This document shows, piece by piece, positions 1 to 9,234 of a DNA stretch of 64,000 nt. Within the stretch, counting starts at the first letter, position 1, and every line of letters starts with the position of its first letter. Location: NCBI GenBank assembly GCA_035529075.1, contig DATKXK010000005.1, forward strand, positions 1 to 64,000, written 5' to 3'. Both the position numbers and the translations under genes were made by a program. Origin of the DNA: Acidobacteriota bacterium (GTDB lineage Bacteria > Zixibacteria > MSB-5A5 > GN15 > FEB-12). The notes below the pieces were generated by a model, which was given only the letters and a program-made list of their open reading frames with translations, was not told the origin of the DNA and did not search any database.

Positions 1-207
1 TGCTTCCATCCCATCAGGCGTAAATACAGGACAGCCGTGAAGGTTCGGATCGAGAAGCCCTTGAGCAAAAACCTGCGGTTTCAAGCCCGGAGGTTTCTGC
101 CCAAGGTAAGGACCTGTCAAGACCGGGAAATCATCCTGCTGTGCGTTAATACACGGAGCCAATGTGGCGGATATCAGAAGCACAACACAAATTGCCTTAG
201 ATTTCAT
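1..207 (-). CDS. Secreted PD40 beta-propeller protein, N-terminal part, cut by window edge
   Basis: The reverse strand reads from an ATG at 207 without a stop to base 1 (69 codons). Residues 1-22 form a signal peptide: a basic start (MKSK), a hydrophobic core and an NAQ-type cleavage site. The mature start carries GPYLGQKPPG followed by a CPVFTPDG strand. The same YLGQ-PP lead-in and SPDG/TPDG turn open the PD40 (TolB-like WD40) regions at 32632-33504 and inside 26073-28865. So this is most likely the first blade of an exported PD40 propeller of unknown ligand. An AGAGAGG stretch about 10 bases upstream may be the ribosome site. Function beyond an exported propeller is not known. Confidence 0.75.
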   Translation of the reverse strand, partial: MKSKAICVVLLISATLAPCINAQQDDFPVLTGPYLGQKPPGLKPQVFAQGLLDPNLHGCPVFTPDGMEA

Positions 208-254
208 TGTTTAATAACCTCTCTTCCGTTTCTTATCTACTAATACTAATACTA

Positions 255-380
255 ACCAGCGACTTCCACTAACAGTAGAATAAGCCATTTTAACACTAAA
301 ATCGAATTCCAAAAGAGTTTGGGGAGAGTGAGGTCCACCCCGCCATGAATATTGACCCCGCCGCTCGGTGAGGTTATCTT
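255..380 (+). repeat. Element A, copy 1 (complete)
   Basis: This copy has all four blocks: a GCGACTTCCACT start, a GAATTCC segment, the core TTGGGGAGAGTGAGGTCC, and ATATTGACCCCGCC followed by a hairpin ending in GAGGTTATCTT. The GGGG of the core's second half is replaced by CACCCC. Confidence 0.8.
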
Positions 381-426
381 AGATCCATTAATCCACGCAG
401 ATACAGAGGAAAACGAGGGTCAATGG

Positions 427-454
427 ACCCCACGGCAAGCTGTGGGCCACCCGG
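427..454 (+). repeat. Element D hairpin, copy 1
   Basis: CCCACGGC and GCTGTGGG form an 8 bp stem (one G-U pair in RNA) around a 2-base loop, directly followed by CCACCCGG. The same arrangement with other stem bases occurs at five more places in the window and at the right end of element B. Confidence 0.65.
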
Positions 455-501
455 CGGTCTCGGATATGGTCGGCCACACCATACCGGAGAGGATAGACTA
501 A

Positions 502-708
502 TACCTGGATGACACCCAATGTAACACCACAGCGAGGACGCACCGACTACGCTACATCCGGGGGCTGATGATGGAACACCTCATTGACGTCAAGGGTATG
601 GGCTTTGAGCAGGTAATGGCCGACAGTGTGACCAGAGACGCCGTCTGTCAGGAGATGATGGTTTGGCGAACGTTACTGAAAGGCCGCAACCAGCCTCCAG
701 TTGACTAA
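502..708 (+). other. Unexplained open frame, possible gene remnant
   Basis: A 68-codon open stretch ends at TAA 706-708; its first ATG is at 568, giving 46 residues. The translated text is compact and helix-like (for example HLIDVKGMGFEQVMADSV) and is not low-complexity, but I recognise no family and see no good ribosome site. It could be the tail of a decayed gene or chance. Confidence 0.2.
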
Positions 709-792
709 AGGTCGCCATCGCCTTTGCTTCAACTGGAGAATAGAGAGATGGCTGGTCAGCAAATAACATGGGGCCAGAAGTACTATCGCGAT

Positions 793-890
793 ATCCTCCA
801 ACGACTTCCATCAATCCTAGCACAGTGTGTCCTCACGGGAAACAGAAAAAACCATAGGAACTCGGGGAGAGTGGGGGCGGGTTTAGCCTT
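793..890 (+). repeat. Element A, copy 2 (3' hairpin lost)
   Basis: Block I is exact (TCCTCCAACGACTTCCAT), followed by CACAGTGTG and the core ACTCGGGGAGAGTGGGGGCGG. The TAGATATTGACC part and hairpin are not recognisable after it. Confidence 0.7.
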
Positions 891-1285
891 ATAAAGGCGG
901 AACATTGGTTCTTGAAAATCTGTATAACGGATGTATTTGAAGTTTCTGAGCTCAAACAACAGCCGTGCGGACAACTGGGACATAATAGTGTAGTGAATAG
1001 TCAACCCCGCTTTTCTCTCGCCTGTTCCTTTGTTTTGCCGTACCCGGCCATTAGTCTATCCTGTCGTTGGTCGTGGTTCCATCCGACCGTGTCGGTTAAA
1101 AGCTCTTCACGGAAAGGCTACGCTACTTCTTTGCCCGTTTCCACAGCTTTTGAAATTACTTTGGCACTTGCTTCATGGGGGCCATTGATTGTATCTTGTC
1201 CATTCTCCTACCGCGTAGGCCGAAGGTGCGGCTGGCCCAAACCGTCGCTGGATGACAAAAGGGAAGCAGCAGAGAGAGTTCCTAA

Positions 1286-2590
1286 ATGAATGTACGAACG
1301 GCTACATACTTACTCGGCCTCGTAATTGCAGGATTATCCCTGTCCCACTGTGGCGGCAGCTCCGGTGGCGCCCGGGGTAACGGGGGCAACAACCTGGTAC
1401 CAGCAGTTGAGGCGGTTCAGGCCGATGTCGGCTCGCTCCCGCTGATCGAACGGTTGAGCGGAGTGGTCCGAGCGAAAAACCAGGTTGAAATCTACACTGA
1501 AATCAGCGCGACCATCATGCAGGTCCACGTGAATGACGGCGACGCCGTCACCGAGGGACAACCCCTGATTCAACTCCGTGACACCGAATTTCGCGAGCGG
1601 CTGAAACAGGCTCGGGCCGGCTACCAGATCGCCATCGCGCAAGCAAGCCAGGCAGAGATCCGACTGGGCAAGCTCCGGTCCGACCTCGAACGCGCCGAAA
1701 CCCTGGCCGAGAAACGGTTGGCCAGCGCGACTGAACTTGAGGCTGTTCAGACCGAGGCAGCCTCAGCCGAGGCCGATGTTGCCCTGGCCAAAGCCCGTGT
1801 CGAGCAGGCCCAGGCCACAATCGACGAGTACGAAGAGGCACTCGCCCGAACCGTGATCCGCGCCCCGGTCGCCGGAACGGTCGGTGATCGGAACGCCGAA
1901 ATCGGCATGTCTGTCAACGGCAACATCCGCCTGTTCACCCTTGGCCAACTCGACACGCTGCGGATCGGCATTATCCTGACCGATCACATGCTCAATTATA
2001 TCGAAGCCGGCCAGCGGGCCGAAATCCAGACTGCCAACCTGCCGTTCGGGTCGGCCGCCGCAAAACTCTCCCGCATCTCCCCATTCCTGCACCCGGTGAC
2101 TCACAGCACCGACGCCGAAATCGATCTGCCCAACCCCGACCATCAGCTCAACCCCGGCATGTTCGTCACTGTCGACGTGTACTATGGCGAAAGCGAACAA
2201 GCCACACTCGTGCCGCTGAGCGCGCTGTACGATAACCCTGCCACCGGGGCCACCGGCATCTATGTAACGGCCGACTCCCTTGCCGGGGAAGCGGTCGAGG
2301 CTCACGAAGGGGACAAGTCGATCGCTCTCACTGCCCCTGTAGCGTTTGAATTCGTCCCTGTCGATGTGATCGCCAGGGGGCGGACCACCGCCGGAATCAC
2401 CGGCGTGGAGCCGGGCAAGTGGATTATCACTCTCGGGCAGGACCTCCTCGGCGGCAAGCCGGGTGAAGCCCGGGTCCGAAAGGTGGATTGGAAATGGGTC
2501 GAACGCCTTCAGCACCTCCAGCGTGAGAATCTGCTCGAAGAGTTCATGGAACGCCAGCAGGAAGCCGCAACCGGCGAACCGACAACCTGA
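1286..2590 (+). CDS. RND efflux periplasmic adaptor (membrane fusion protein)
   Basis: 434 residues, normal for the HlyD/MFP adaptors that link an inner-membrane RND pump to an outer-membrane channel. The N-terminus is a lipoprotein-like signal with Cys22 in LSHC; His just before the Cys is unusual for a lipobox. A biotinyl/lipoyl-like half (about 65-100, with VHVNDGDAVTEGQPL), an Ala/Glu-rich coiled-coil hairpin (about 105-190), the second lipoyl half (RAPVAGTVGD, about 192) and beta-barrel domains follow in the usual order. It lies 43 bases before the pump gene on the same strand, so the two are surely co-expressed. No outer-membrane channel gene is next to them. The substrate cannot be told from sequence. 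Confidence 0.93.
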   Translation: MNVRTATYLLGLVIAGLSLSHCGGSSGGARGNGGNNLVPAVEAVQADVGSLPLIERLSGVVRAKNQVEIYTEISATIMQVHVNDGDAVTEGQPLIQLRDTEFRERLKQARAGYQIAIAQASQAEIRLGKLRSDLERAETLAEKRLASATELEAVQTEAASAEADVALAKARVEQAQATIDEYEEALARTVIRAPVAGTVGDRNAEIGMSVNGNIRLFTLGQLDTLRIGIILTDHMLNYIEAGQRAEIQTANLPFGSAAAKLSRISPFLHPVTHSTDAEIDLPNPDHQLNPGMFVTVDVYYGESEQATLVPLSALYDNPATGATGIYVTADSLAGEAVEAHEGDKSIALTAPVAFEFVPVDVIARGRTTAGITGVEPGKWIITLGQDLLGGKPGEARVRKVDWKWVERLQHLQRENLLEEFMERQQEAATGEPTT

Positions 2591-2633
2591 GCCGCTAATC
2601 ACTTAACCGGTCTGACATAGTGGTCACAGCACG

Positions 2634-5600
2634 ATGAATATCACGCGCCTCGCCGTCCATCGCCCGGTCGCCACCGCCATGGTGTTCCTGATCATTATCA
2701 TTCTGGGCGTCATGGCCCTCCGCTATCTCCCGGTCGATCTCCTTCCGCAGATCGAATACCCCAGACTGAGCATCTCGACCTCCTATCCCAATGTAGGCCC
2801 GGAGGAAATCGAGACTATCATTACCGACCGCATCGAAAATGCCGTCGCCAGCGTCTCTAATATCGAAGAGGTACGGTCCAGATCCTCGGAGGGCCGCAGC
2901 CGGGTGACACTTGAGTTCGCGCAGGGAACCGATATTGATGCCGCCGCTAACGATGTCCGCGCGGCCCTCGACCGTATTCGCGATGACTTTCCGCCTGAAG
3001 TTGATCTGCCCCGCATCTGGAAATTCGACCCCGACAACTTCCCGGTCGTCATTCTCGGCGCCCATTCCAGTCGCAGCCTCGATGAACTGACCCGCATCCT
3101 CGAGCGTGAGATCGCCCAGCGATTCGAGCAGATCCCGGGGGTCGGCTCGGTCGATGTATGGGGAGGCGTCTACCGTGAGGTTCAGGTTCGTCTCAAGCGC
3201 GACCGCCTCGCCTCGAGCCGTCTCTCCGCCGCCGATGTCCGACAGGCGCTGCAGCGGGAGAACGTGACGCTCCCTGGCGGCGACATGCGCGAGGGAATCA
3301 GCGACATGTATCTGCGCACCCGCGGCGAATTCCGGTCGCTCGATGAGATCGCCGGCACCATCATCACCGTGGTCGACGGCAAGCCGATCCGCGTTCGCGA
3401 TGTCGCCGAGGTTGTGGACGGCTACGAAGATATCAACCGGGTCGTTCAGATTGATGGCAAGCCGATGATCCGGCTGGGAGTTCAGAAACAGTCGGGGGCG
3501 AACACCGTCGCCGTCGCCGCGGAAGCCCGCAAAGTGATGGAGCAGATCAGCCGCGAGCGTGACGACCTGGAACTGCTGATCGTTATCGACCAGAGTCAGT
3601 TTATTCAGAATTCCATCAACAACGTGCAGAAGTCGGCGCTCTTTGGCGGTCTCCTTGCTATCTTCATTCTCTACCTCTTTCTGCGCAATGGTTCAACCAC
3701 CTTCATTATTGCCCTGTCGATTCCCATCTCGATCATTGCCGCCTTCGGCCTGCTCTTTTTCAATGGTCTGACGCTCAACCAGATGAGCTTCGGAGGGCTC
3801 GCACTCGGTATCGGGCTGATCGTAGACAACTCCATTGTCGTGCTCGAGAACATCATCCGCTTGCGGGAGAATCGTCACACGCTTGAGGAAAGCGCGCTGA
3901 CCGGAGCTAAGCAGGTGAGCGGCGCCATTGTCGCATCCACCCTGACCACGATGGTGATCTTCCTTCCCGTGGTCTTCATGCAGACTATCTCCGGCATGCT
4001 CTTTCGGGAACTCGCGCTCGTGGTCGTTTTTGCTTTGCTCTGCTCGCTGCTCGTGGCGTTAACCCTGGTGCCGATGTTGGCCAGCCGCTTCCTCCACCTG
4101 CGGGCCGGCGAGAAGACGACCGAGAACGAGAACTCACGGCTCGGTCGCTGGTTCATTTCCCTCCAGGAGGCCTACTCACGCCTTCTGGCGGCGGCGATCC
4201 GCCACAAGAAAATTGTCTTTGCCACGACCGGAGTCCTGCTGGTAATCACATTCCTCCTCTGGCCCCTCCTGCCGATCGAACTCGCACCTCAGACCGATGC
4301 CGACGAGATCGGGGTGGACTTGCAGATGGCGCAGGGAACGAATATCGCGGTCGTGAACGAATACCTCCAGGAACTGGACCGGATGGTTCGGACAGTCACC
4401 CCCATGGATCAGGTCCGCCATCTGACCGCCGAAATCCGTGGCGGCGACGCCGAGGTGGAAATCGCTCTTAAGGGGGCTGACGAACGCACCATGAACAGTT
4501 TCGTCCTCGCCGATCAAATCCGCCAGGCTGTTGTAGGTAAGATACCGGGCGCAGACATTCGCGTGTCGGCCCAGTCCGGTCTCTGGATGTTGCAGCGGCT
4601 GTTCGGATCGGGCGGGGGCGATGCGGTCGAGGTCGAACTGCGCGGTTATGATCTGGCGATCGCCGATCGCATTGCCAATGACCTCAAGCAAATCATGGAT
4701 CAGGCGCCGGAAGTGGCCGATGTCCGGGTGAGCCGCCGCGAGGGGCGCCCCGAGCAGAACCTGATCGTTGACCGCGAGAAAATCGCCGATCTAGGTCTCT
4801 CGGTCCGACAAGTCGCCGAGGTGATCCAGACCAACATCGGCGGCAGCCGCGCCGGCGTCTACCGTGAAGGGGGAGAGGAGTTTCCTATCACGGTGCGACT
4901 CCAACCCGAAGACCGGCTCAGCACGCTCGATCTCAGCAACGTCTCAGTGAGAACCGGTGCCGGCCAGACCCTGCCGGTCTCGGCCGTGGTGCGGACTGAA
5001 CGCCGCCGCGGCCCGACGGATATCGAGCGAATCAACGGCCGGCGCGTCACCTACATCTCCGCCAACCTCGAAAGCGGCGCCGCGCTCGGGGACGTGGTCG
5101 AGGATCTGCAAGCCAGGTTGCGGGATTACGCGCTCCCCGCCGGTTTCTCCCTGGTGTTCAGCGGCGAGTACGAGGAACAGCAGAAAGCGCAGCGCGATTT
5201 CCTGCTGTCGATCCTCATGGCCGTGACCCTCATTTACATGGTCATGGCGGCCCAGTTCGAACGGTTCCTCGACCCGCTCATTGTCATGGTCACTGTGCCT
5301 TTGGCGTTTGTCGGCGTGGTGCCGACCCTGCTCCTGACCGGTACGACCCTCAACGTGCAAAGCCTGATGGGTATCGTCATGCTTATCGGGATCGTGGTCA
5401 ACAACGCCATCGTGCTTGTCGACTACATCAACATGATGCGCCGTGAACAAGACCTTTCCATACAGGACGCGGTTCTGCAATCCGGACGGCTGCGGCTGCG
5501 GCCGATCCTGATGACCACCTCGACGACCGTGTTGGCGATGCTGCCCCTGGCGTTCGGCGCCGGCGCCGGCGGCGAGATTCAGGCAGCCCTGGCCCGCTCG

Positions 5601-5732
5601 GTGATCGGCGGCCTGAGCATCTCGGCCCTCATCACCCTGATCCTGATCCCGGTCGTGTACATAACGGTCCATAACGCAATGGCCCGCGTCCGCAAACCGG
5701 CCGTCCGGGCCGTTCAACCCGCTGCGGAGTGA
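2634..5732 (+). CDS. RND-family efflux pump, inner-membrane subunit
   Basis: 1032 residues, the full length of an AcrB/MexB/CusA-class proton-driven exporter. TM1 (MVFLIIIILGVMALRYLP) is followed by a large periplasmic loop, then TM2-6 from about 335. The TM4 proton-relay segment reads GLALGIGLIVDNSIVVLEN; the Asp-Asp pair of AcrB (VDDAIVV) is Asp-Asn here. A second periplasmic domain and TM7-12 repeat the layout, with GIVVNNAIVLVDYIN in TM10, as in the hydrophobe/amphiphile branch found outside Proteobacteria. A heavy-metal (CzcA) role is less likely because the hallmark DFG-x-x-x-DG motif is not seen. It works with the adaptor just upstream. The ribosome site is weak, which would fit coupling to the adaptor. 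Confidence 0.95.
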   Translation: MNITRLAVHRPVATAMVFLIIIILGVMALRYLPVDLLPQIEYPRLSISTSYPNVGPEEIETIITDRIENAVASVSNIEEVRSRSSEGRSRVTLEFAQGTDIDAAANDVRAALDRIRDDFPPEVDLPRIWKFDPDNFPVVILGAHSSRSLDELTRILEREIAQRFEQIPGVGSVDVWGGVYREVQVRLKRDRLASSRLSAADVRQALQRENVTLPGGDMREGISDMYLRTRGEFRSLDEIAGTIITVVDGKPIRVRDVAEVVDGYEDINRVVQIDGKPMIRLGVQKQSGANTVAVAAEARKVMEQISRERDDLELLIVIDQSQFIQNSINNVQKSALFGGLLAIFILYLFLRNGSTTFIIALSIPISIIAAFGLLFFNGLTLNQMSFGGLALGIGLIVDNSIVVLENIIRLRENRHTLEESALTGAKQVSGAIVASTLTTMVIFLPVVFMQTISGMLFRELALVVVFALLCSLLVALTLVPMLASRFLHLRAGEKTTENENSRLGRWFISLQEAYSRLLAAAIRHKKIVFATTGVLLVITFLLWPLLPIELAPQTDADEIGVDLQMAQGTNIAVVNEYLQELDRMVRTVTPMDQVRHLTAEIRGGDAEVEIALKGADERTMNSFVLADQIRQAVVGKIPGADIRVSAQSGLWMLQRLFGSGGGDAVEVELRGYDLAIADRIANDLKQIMDQAPEVADVRVSRREGRPEQNLIVDREKIADLGLSVRQVAEVIQTNIGGSRAGVYREGGEEFPITVRLQPEDRLSTLDLSNVSVRTGAGQTLPVSAVVRTERRRGPTDIERINGRRVTYISANLESGAALGDVVEDLQARLRDYALPAGFSLVFSGEYEEQQKAQRDFLLSILMAVTLIYMVMAAQFERFLDPLIVMVTVPLAFVGVVPTLLLTGTTLNVQSLMGIVMLIGIVVNNAIVLVDYINMMRREQDLSIQDAVLQSGRLRLRPILMTTSTTVLAMLPLAFGAGAGGEIQAALARSVIGGLSISALITLILIPVVYITVHNAMARVRKPAVRAVQPAAE

Positions 5733-5946
5733 TGGATCGGCGGCGGCTCCGGGAATAAGCGGGTGGATATAGCTCAGCCGTCTCAGGCGGCGAGGGTAAT
5801 TCGGCAACAAGCAATCATGCTTACGCAGCGGCTGGAAGCGGGGCTGATTGGAGCGGAAGCACCGAATAAGCTGCGTAGCTGTTCAACGATGGCGACTATC
5901 CGTGCAGGGATTTTTTGCAGCGACTTCACTGTACGTAAATGATTTG

Positions 5947-6044
5947 CCTCCAATGACTGCCGCGTCCTGTTGAATAACATATCTTCACTTGAAACCCGAA
6001 TTTCACCATAGTTTGGCGAGAGTGAGGTCGGGGCCGCTTTGACC
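5947..6044 (+). repeat. Element A, copy 3
   Basis: It starts with a diverged block I (CCTCCAATGACTGCCGC). The core GAGAGTGAGGTCGGGGCCGC is fully conserved, followed by TTTGACC, but there is no clear hairpin. It lies in the 540-base gap between the efflux pump and the winged-helix gene, which holds no other gene. Confidence 0.75.
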
Positions 6045-6063
6045 ATGCTGCGTTCTCGAATAT

Positions 6064-6192
6064 CCAGTTGCGGAAATCGACTCGCAGAGCCCGCTTGTTC
6101 TTTATTAGGCTGCAGGCTTCATTATGATCCAGTTGATAAACTCGTCCCGCAAAGCCCGCCATAATCCTTAACCCCAACGGTTGGGGCCACCC
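6064..6192 (+). repeat. Two A-like variants ending in a D hairpin
   Basis: CCAGTTGCGGAAATCGACTC-GCAGAGCCCGC (6064-6095) and a second version CCAGTTGATAAACTCGTCC-CGCAAAGCCCGCCATAAT (from 6130) are a shorter relative of the element A 3' half. The second runs into CCCCAA-CGG-TTGGGG (6172-6186) and CCACCC, an element D hairpin. The same variant occurs at 15366 and 29163. Confidence 0.55.
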
Positions 6193-6275
6193 TGTGCTCG
6201 TCATCGGATTCACAACCGACCGAGTACGAGCCGAGAAGAAAGACACCATCGCAGAGGGCGGGATACGCGGGTTCT

Positions 6276-6602
6276 CTAATCCGGAAGATCGTCAAGGACC
6301 TGTTTCATGCTCCGTTTATACTCCTTGAACGCGGTGCGCCCGGGATTGCTGAGACGAATGGTCGTGTGCGGCTTCCTGCCCTTATACCCTTTCTTTATCA
6401 CAACGTAACCAGCATCCTCCAACTTGGCCAGATGAGTAGATAGATTACCCCACGTCAATCCGGTAATTCGCATAAGAAAGACGTAATCCACCGAATCAAC
6501 CACATACAGATATGTGAGTATCATCAGTCGGGCCGGCGCGTGGATCACCTGATCAATGTGTTCCAGCGGGCTCAGGTCCGGATGCGATGATGGTTCGTTC
6601 AT
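6276..6602 (-). CDS. Winged-helix transcriptional regulator
   Basis: 108 residues with one winged helix-turn-helix: helix 2 and the recognition helix fall around MRITGLTWGNLSTHLAKLED (about 43-62), followed by a basic wing (GYKGRKPHTTIRLS). This matches the single-domain HTH_34/ArsR-like regulators often paired with a membrane protein, where the regulator represses its own operon. No metal-binding Cys cluster is seen. It starts one base after the stop of the membrane gene 6604-7245, so the pair is co-transcribed. The ligand or signal is unknown. Confidence 0.85.
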   Translation of the reverse strand: MNEPSSHPDLSPLEHIDQVIHAPARLMILTYLYVVDSVDYVFLMRITGLTWGNLSTHLAKLEDAGYVVIKKGYKGRKPHTTIRLSNPGRTAFKEYKRSMKQVLDDLPD

Positions 6603-6603
6603 C

Positions 6604-7245
6604 TCATGCTTCCCCTGTGGTAACTTCTTCTCTGGGTGCGGGGTTGTTGCTTAGAAGACGAACGAAGACAAACAAACCGGTTAGAATCATTAGGGTCGCT
6701 GTTACCCCGAAGGTGATCGGGAAACCATGGTGGGACGCACTCCCGCGCACCCATAACCATTCACCGATCAGTGGCGATAGGCCGACCAGCAGGCCGTAAA
6801 CGTATAGCCGGCGAAAATCCAAGAAGTACGCCGCGACACTGCATAACACTAGGCAGATTAGTCCAAAGAGCGCACTCGTTTCGCCACCCGATAGAGCCTC
6901 AGAGTTGAAAGATCTCCAAATTCCCAGGATTAACGCGATGATGTTCACGGTGAGCATCACCACAGTGAATTTGCGTAATCTCGTCTTGCGGGCTGAACCA
7001 AACCTTACTACCCCGACCCGGGGTTTGACAACGTGCTTGCGGATCAGCCAGATGCCCAGCATTACCATCCCCCAGAAGGGGACAAATACCACCGTACCCC
7101 AGAAATCTCCCAAACTCGGGGTTAGGAATGGGGCGATAGCCCATATCAGGAAAACACAGCCTATAAAAATGTCTAATAGACCGTCCTGAGTAGCGACCAG
7201 AAAGACCTGGCGCTCAGCCTTCTTCAGGCTAATTACATCACTCAT
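6604..7245 (-). CDS. Six-TM membrane protein of unknown function
   Basis: 213 residues with about six hydrophobic segments (about 25-45, 48-68, 90-110, 122-142, 147-166, 175-197) and short basic loops. I recognise no catalytic motif. It is the first gene of a two-gene unit with the winged-helix regulator, an arrangement typical of small regulator-sensor membrane protein pairs. An inverted repeat lies 38 bases upstream of the start and could be the regulator's operator. Confidence 0.8.
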   Translation of the reverse strand: MSDVISLKKAERQVFLVATQDGLLDIFIGCVFLIWAIAPFLTPSLGDFWGTVVFVPFWGMVMLGIWLIRKHVVKPRVGVVRFGSARKTRLRKFTVVMLTVNIIALILGIWRSFNSEALSGGETSALFGLICLVLCSVAAYFLDFRRLYVYGLLVGLSPLIGEWLWVRGSASHHGFPITFGVTATLMILTGLFVFVRLLSNNPAPREEVTTGEA

Positions 7246-7282
7246 AAATCACCTCTGCTTCAGAGTCGTGTTATCTCCAAAG

Positions 7283-7305
7283 AGTACTTTTAAATGCAAA
7301 GTACT
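7283..7305 (-). promoter_or_regulatory. Inverted repeat, candidate operator of the 7245-6276 operon
   Basis: AGTACTTT and AAAGTACT are perfect 8-base arms separated by 7 bases (TAAATGC), giving arm centres about 15 bases apart. It lies 38-60 bases upstream of the ATG at 7245, in the expected promoter zone. The winged-helix protein of the same operon is the obvious candidate binder; this is inference. Confidence 0.55.
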
Positions 7306-7400
7306 TGTATCTATATTGACGTAACAGGCTGCGAAGTGTTGCAAGTTTTTTGAAGGAAATTACTTGGCAGGGCGCCCCCCCTATGACTCACAAGCTATGT

Positions 7401-7494
7401 TCCTCCAACGACTTCCGTTAATTTTGGTGAAACACGGCTGTACTATGAAGTCGAAGTCCGCAGAAGTATTGGGAGAGTGATATCGGGCCCGCCA
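7401..7494 (+). repeat. Element A, copy 4
   Basis: TCCTCCAACGACTTCCGTTA, then GAAGTCGAAGTCCGCAG and the core ATTGGGAGAGTGATATCGGG-CCCGCC. The 383-base gap 7246-7627 contains this copy, the inverted repeat at 7283 and nothing else I recognise. Confidence 0.75.
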
Positions 7495-7627
7495 TTACTC
7501 TCACTGCGGATCAAAGATCAATTCAACAGTTCTGGGTATTGAATAGACAACCCCGCCATATTCTCGATCATTTCCTGCGGCCACATAAACAGGATTCGCC
7601 CCGGACTGCATCCTCAGTGCTACGGTG

Positions 7628-8872
7628 TTAGATAACTCGTCGCAGCGCCAGGGCTACTTCCCTGGTAATACCGGTGGGCGACGACAGCGAGAGTCTGACC
7701 ACGGCACCCTTTTCTCTAAGGATTCTGCGGAGTTCATCTCTGCCGATCTCACCTAATGGTCGTCCGTTGATGCTATGAATAACATCCCCCGGACTCAATT
7801 GAGCTTCCTCCGCAGGTGAACCGGGGAGAATGCGTTCTACTTTCAAGGTTCCCTCATCAGTCTTACTGAATTCGATCCCCGACATATTGTATTCAAACGG
7901 TTCGGCGAAGTGACTGTTGGGGACGAGAATCATACGCTTATTCCTGTAATCAAAAGTGACATTGAACCTCCTTAATACGCCATTGCCGAGGTTGCCGTGC
8001 TTCTCCATTGCCGAAGGCCCGTGGCGCGGACCGGTCTGGAACGATGACATTACGCCGTGCAGTTCCAGGTCGCCGAGGCGGAGTGTGTTGATTCTTCCGA
8101 CCTCACCATAGATTGGGCCGCTGACGGTTTTCCCGAGCAGTGTTTCAATAGAATTATCTGGTGGCACGATCGCCTCATGAGTTCCGACGTTCAACGAAAC
8201 GGCGTGAGACGCACCCAGATCTACGACCAATTCCATGGGGGCCACCGCCCCGCCGACCATTTCAGCTGAGCACTTCAGAAACGGGAGCCCGTTTCGCATC
8301 AACAGAGGCAGCACCTCGGCATTGGGCGGCATCTGGAACTTATCAGGTTCCACCAGAATGATCTCGTATTTGTCGAAGTCAATTGTTATGGTAAACTGAC
8401 TGAATAATTCAAACCCGATGATGCCATCGTCATCTCCGAGCATCGCCCCGAGATTGCCAGCCTCCGGCTCAACTATTGCCGACAAGTCAGTCAACTCCAG
8501 TCCGGGAAGGCTGAGGCTAACGCCCTGAGCGACGCTGGCCATTAGTGGCTCCTGGTTCCCGGGGTCGCCAGGCACGGGCATTTCGGCTACGAAGTTCATG
8601 CCCAATTGGTCCTTGTTTCCCTTCCCGATCATGATCAGGCCAGGCATCGGCATCCCAGTGTCAAGGATGAGCCGAACATTCGCCTTTCCATTTACCTTAG
8701 CGGCAAAAACGACATAGCCCAGATCCGGTGCGAAGGGGATTCTGGCTGTACCATCCTCAGACAAGAAGATGTGCTTCCCGGGTCCAGGTCCAGGACCCGG
8801 ACCCTGTGCCTGCAGTGACATACTGCACACCAGAAGCAACATGAACAATGTTGTCACACCGTGACTCTTCAT
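7628..8872 (-). CDS. Secreted retropepsin-like aspartyl protease with C-terminal PDZ domain
   Basis: 414 residues. A signal peptide (1-22) is followed by a Gly-Pro run (23-32). The first pepsin/retropepsin-like half carries the aspartyl motif LILDTG (Asp71-Gly73). A second copy of the fold follows with VVDLGAS, where Thr is replaced. A PDZ domain occupies about 325-414 (LPGSPAEEAQLSPGDVIHSI). Related proteins are probably exported or periplasmic proteases or substrate binders; with only one canonical DTG, activity would need a dimer or the two halves together. A strong GGAGG precedes the ATG by 8 bases. A similar gene is 9235-10521, so this is a paralogue pair. Confidence 0.85.
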   Translation of the reverse strand: MKSHGVTTLFMLLLVCSMSLQAQGPGPGPGPGKHIFLSEDGTARIPFAPDLGYVVFAAKVNGKANVRLILDTGMPMPGLIMIGKGNKDQLGMNFVAEMPVPGDPGNQEPLMASVAQGVSLSLPGLELTDLSAIVEPEAGNLGAMLGDDDGIIGFELFSQFTITIDFDKYEIILVEPDKFQMPPNAEVLPLLMRNGLPFLKCSAEMVGGAVAPMELVVDLGASHAVSLNVGTHEAIVPPDNSIETLLGKTVSGPIYGEVGRINTLRLGDLELHGVMSSFQTGPRHGPSAMEKHGNLGNGVLRRFNVTFDYRNKRMILVPNSHFAEPFEYNMSGIEFSKTDEGTLKVERILPGSPAEEAQLSPGDVIHSINGRPLGEIGRDELRRILREKGAVVRLSLSSPTGITREVALALRRVI

Positions 8873-9234
8873 GGAACTGTCCTCCAGATTCTTGTACTAC
8901 ATGTTTATACAATGTTCTTATGAGCAGTGTTGAAATATGTTCCGGGCCTGGGAATGACTTAACAATAAACCACTACCGACAGTACGACAATCATGCGCTC
9001 GCCATAGTGCACAGAGCGTCAGGGGCAGGCATGGACTGACACGCCTAACCTCTTGCTGCAGTGCAGCTTATCGTGCAGCGGGGTGGTGCCGCCGGTCTCG
9101 CGGGTCCGCACCAAAGCAGCAATAGAGTGAGAGTTCACAAGAGAGGCAGATGCCCAACGGGTTCTGTAGTCAGCTTCATGTCCTGCGCTCTCCGGGTGTG
9201 AGGCCCACTGTGTAGACGGACGCTGGAGCCGTGA
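8873..9234. other. Intergenic stretch without recognisable gene
   Basis: This is one of the few gaps over 300 bases in the first 48 kb with no element A copy. TTGTA and TACAA (8892-8896, 8908-8912) form a short inverted repeat just upstream of the PDZ protease start and overlap a TATAAA-like -10 on the minus strand. The rest shows no open frame with protein-like text. Confidence 0.5.

Larger units (their letters stand above)
208..1285. other. Long intergenic stretch with repeats, no convincing gene
   Basis: Between the PD40 start and the efflux operon I see two copies of element A, one D hairpin and one unexplained open frame, each listed separately. The last 390 bases before the adaptor gene hold no feature I recognise, although the promoter of the efflux operon must lie there. 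The frame 912-1289 overlaps the adaptor start and has no protein-like composition. Confidence 0.6.

Noticed and set aside
912-1289. 125-codon frame before the efflux adaptor
   Set aside because: No ribosome site, overlaps element A copy 2 surroundings and the adaptor start, and the composition is not protein-like.
2634-5732. Heavy-metal (CusA/CzcA) RND pump
   Set aside because: The metal-specific proton-relay motif is not seen, and no metal-binding adaptor His/Met stretch is present; the drug/amphiphile branch fits better.
5755-5830. tRNA-like start (GGGTGGATATAGCTCAG)
   Set aside because: No anticodon arm, no TPsiC arm and no matching acceptor 3' end follow.
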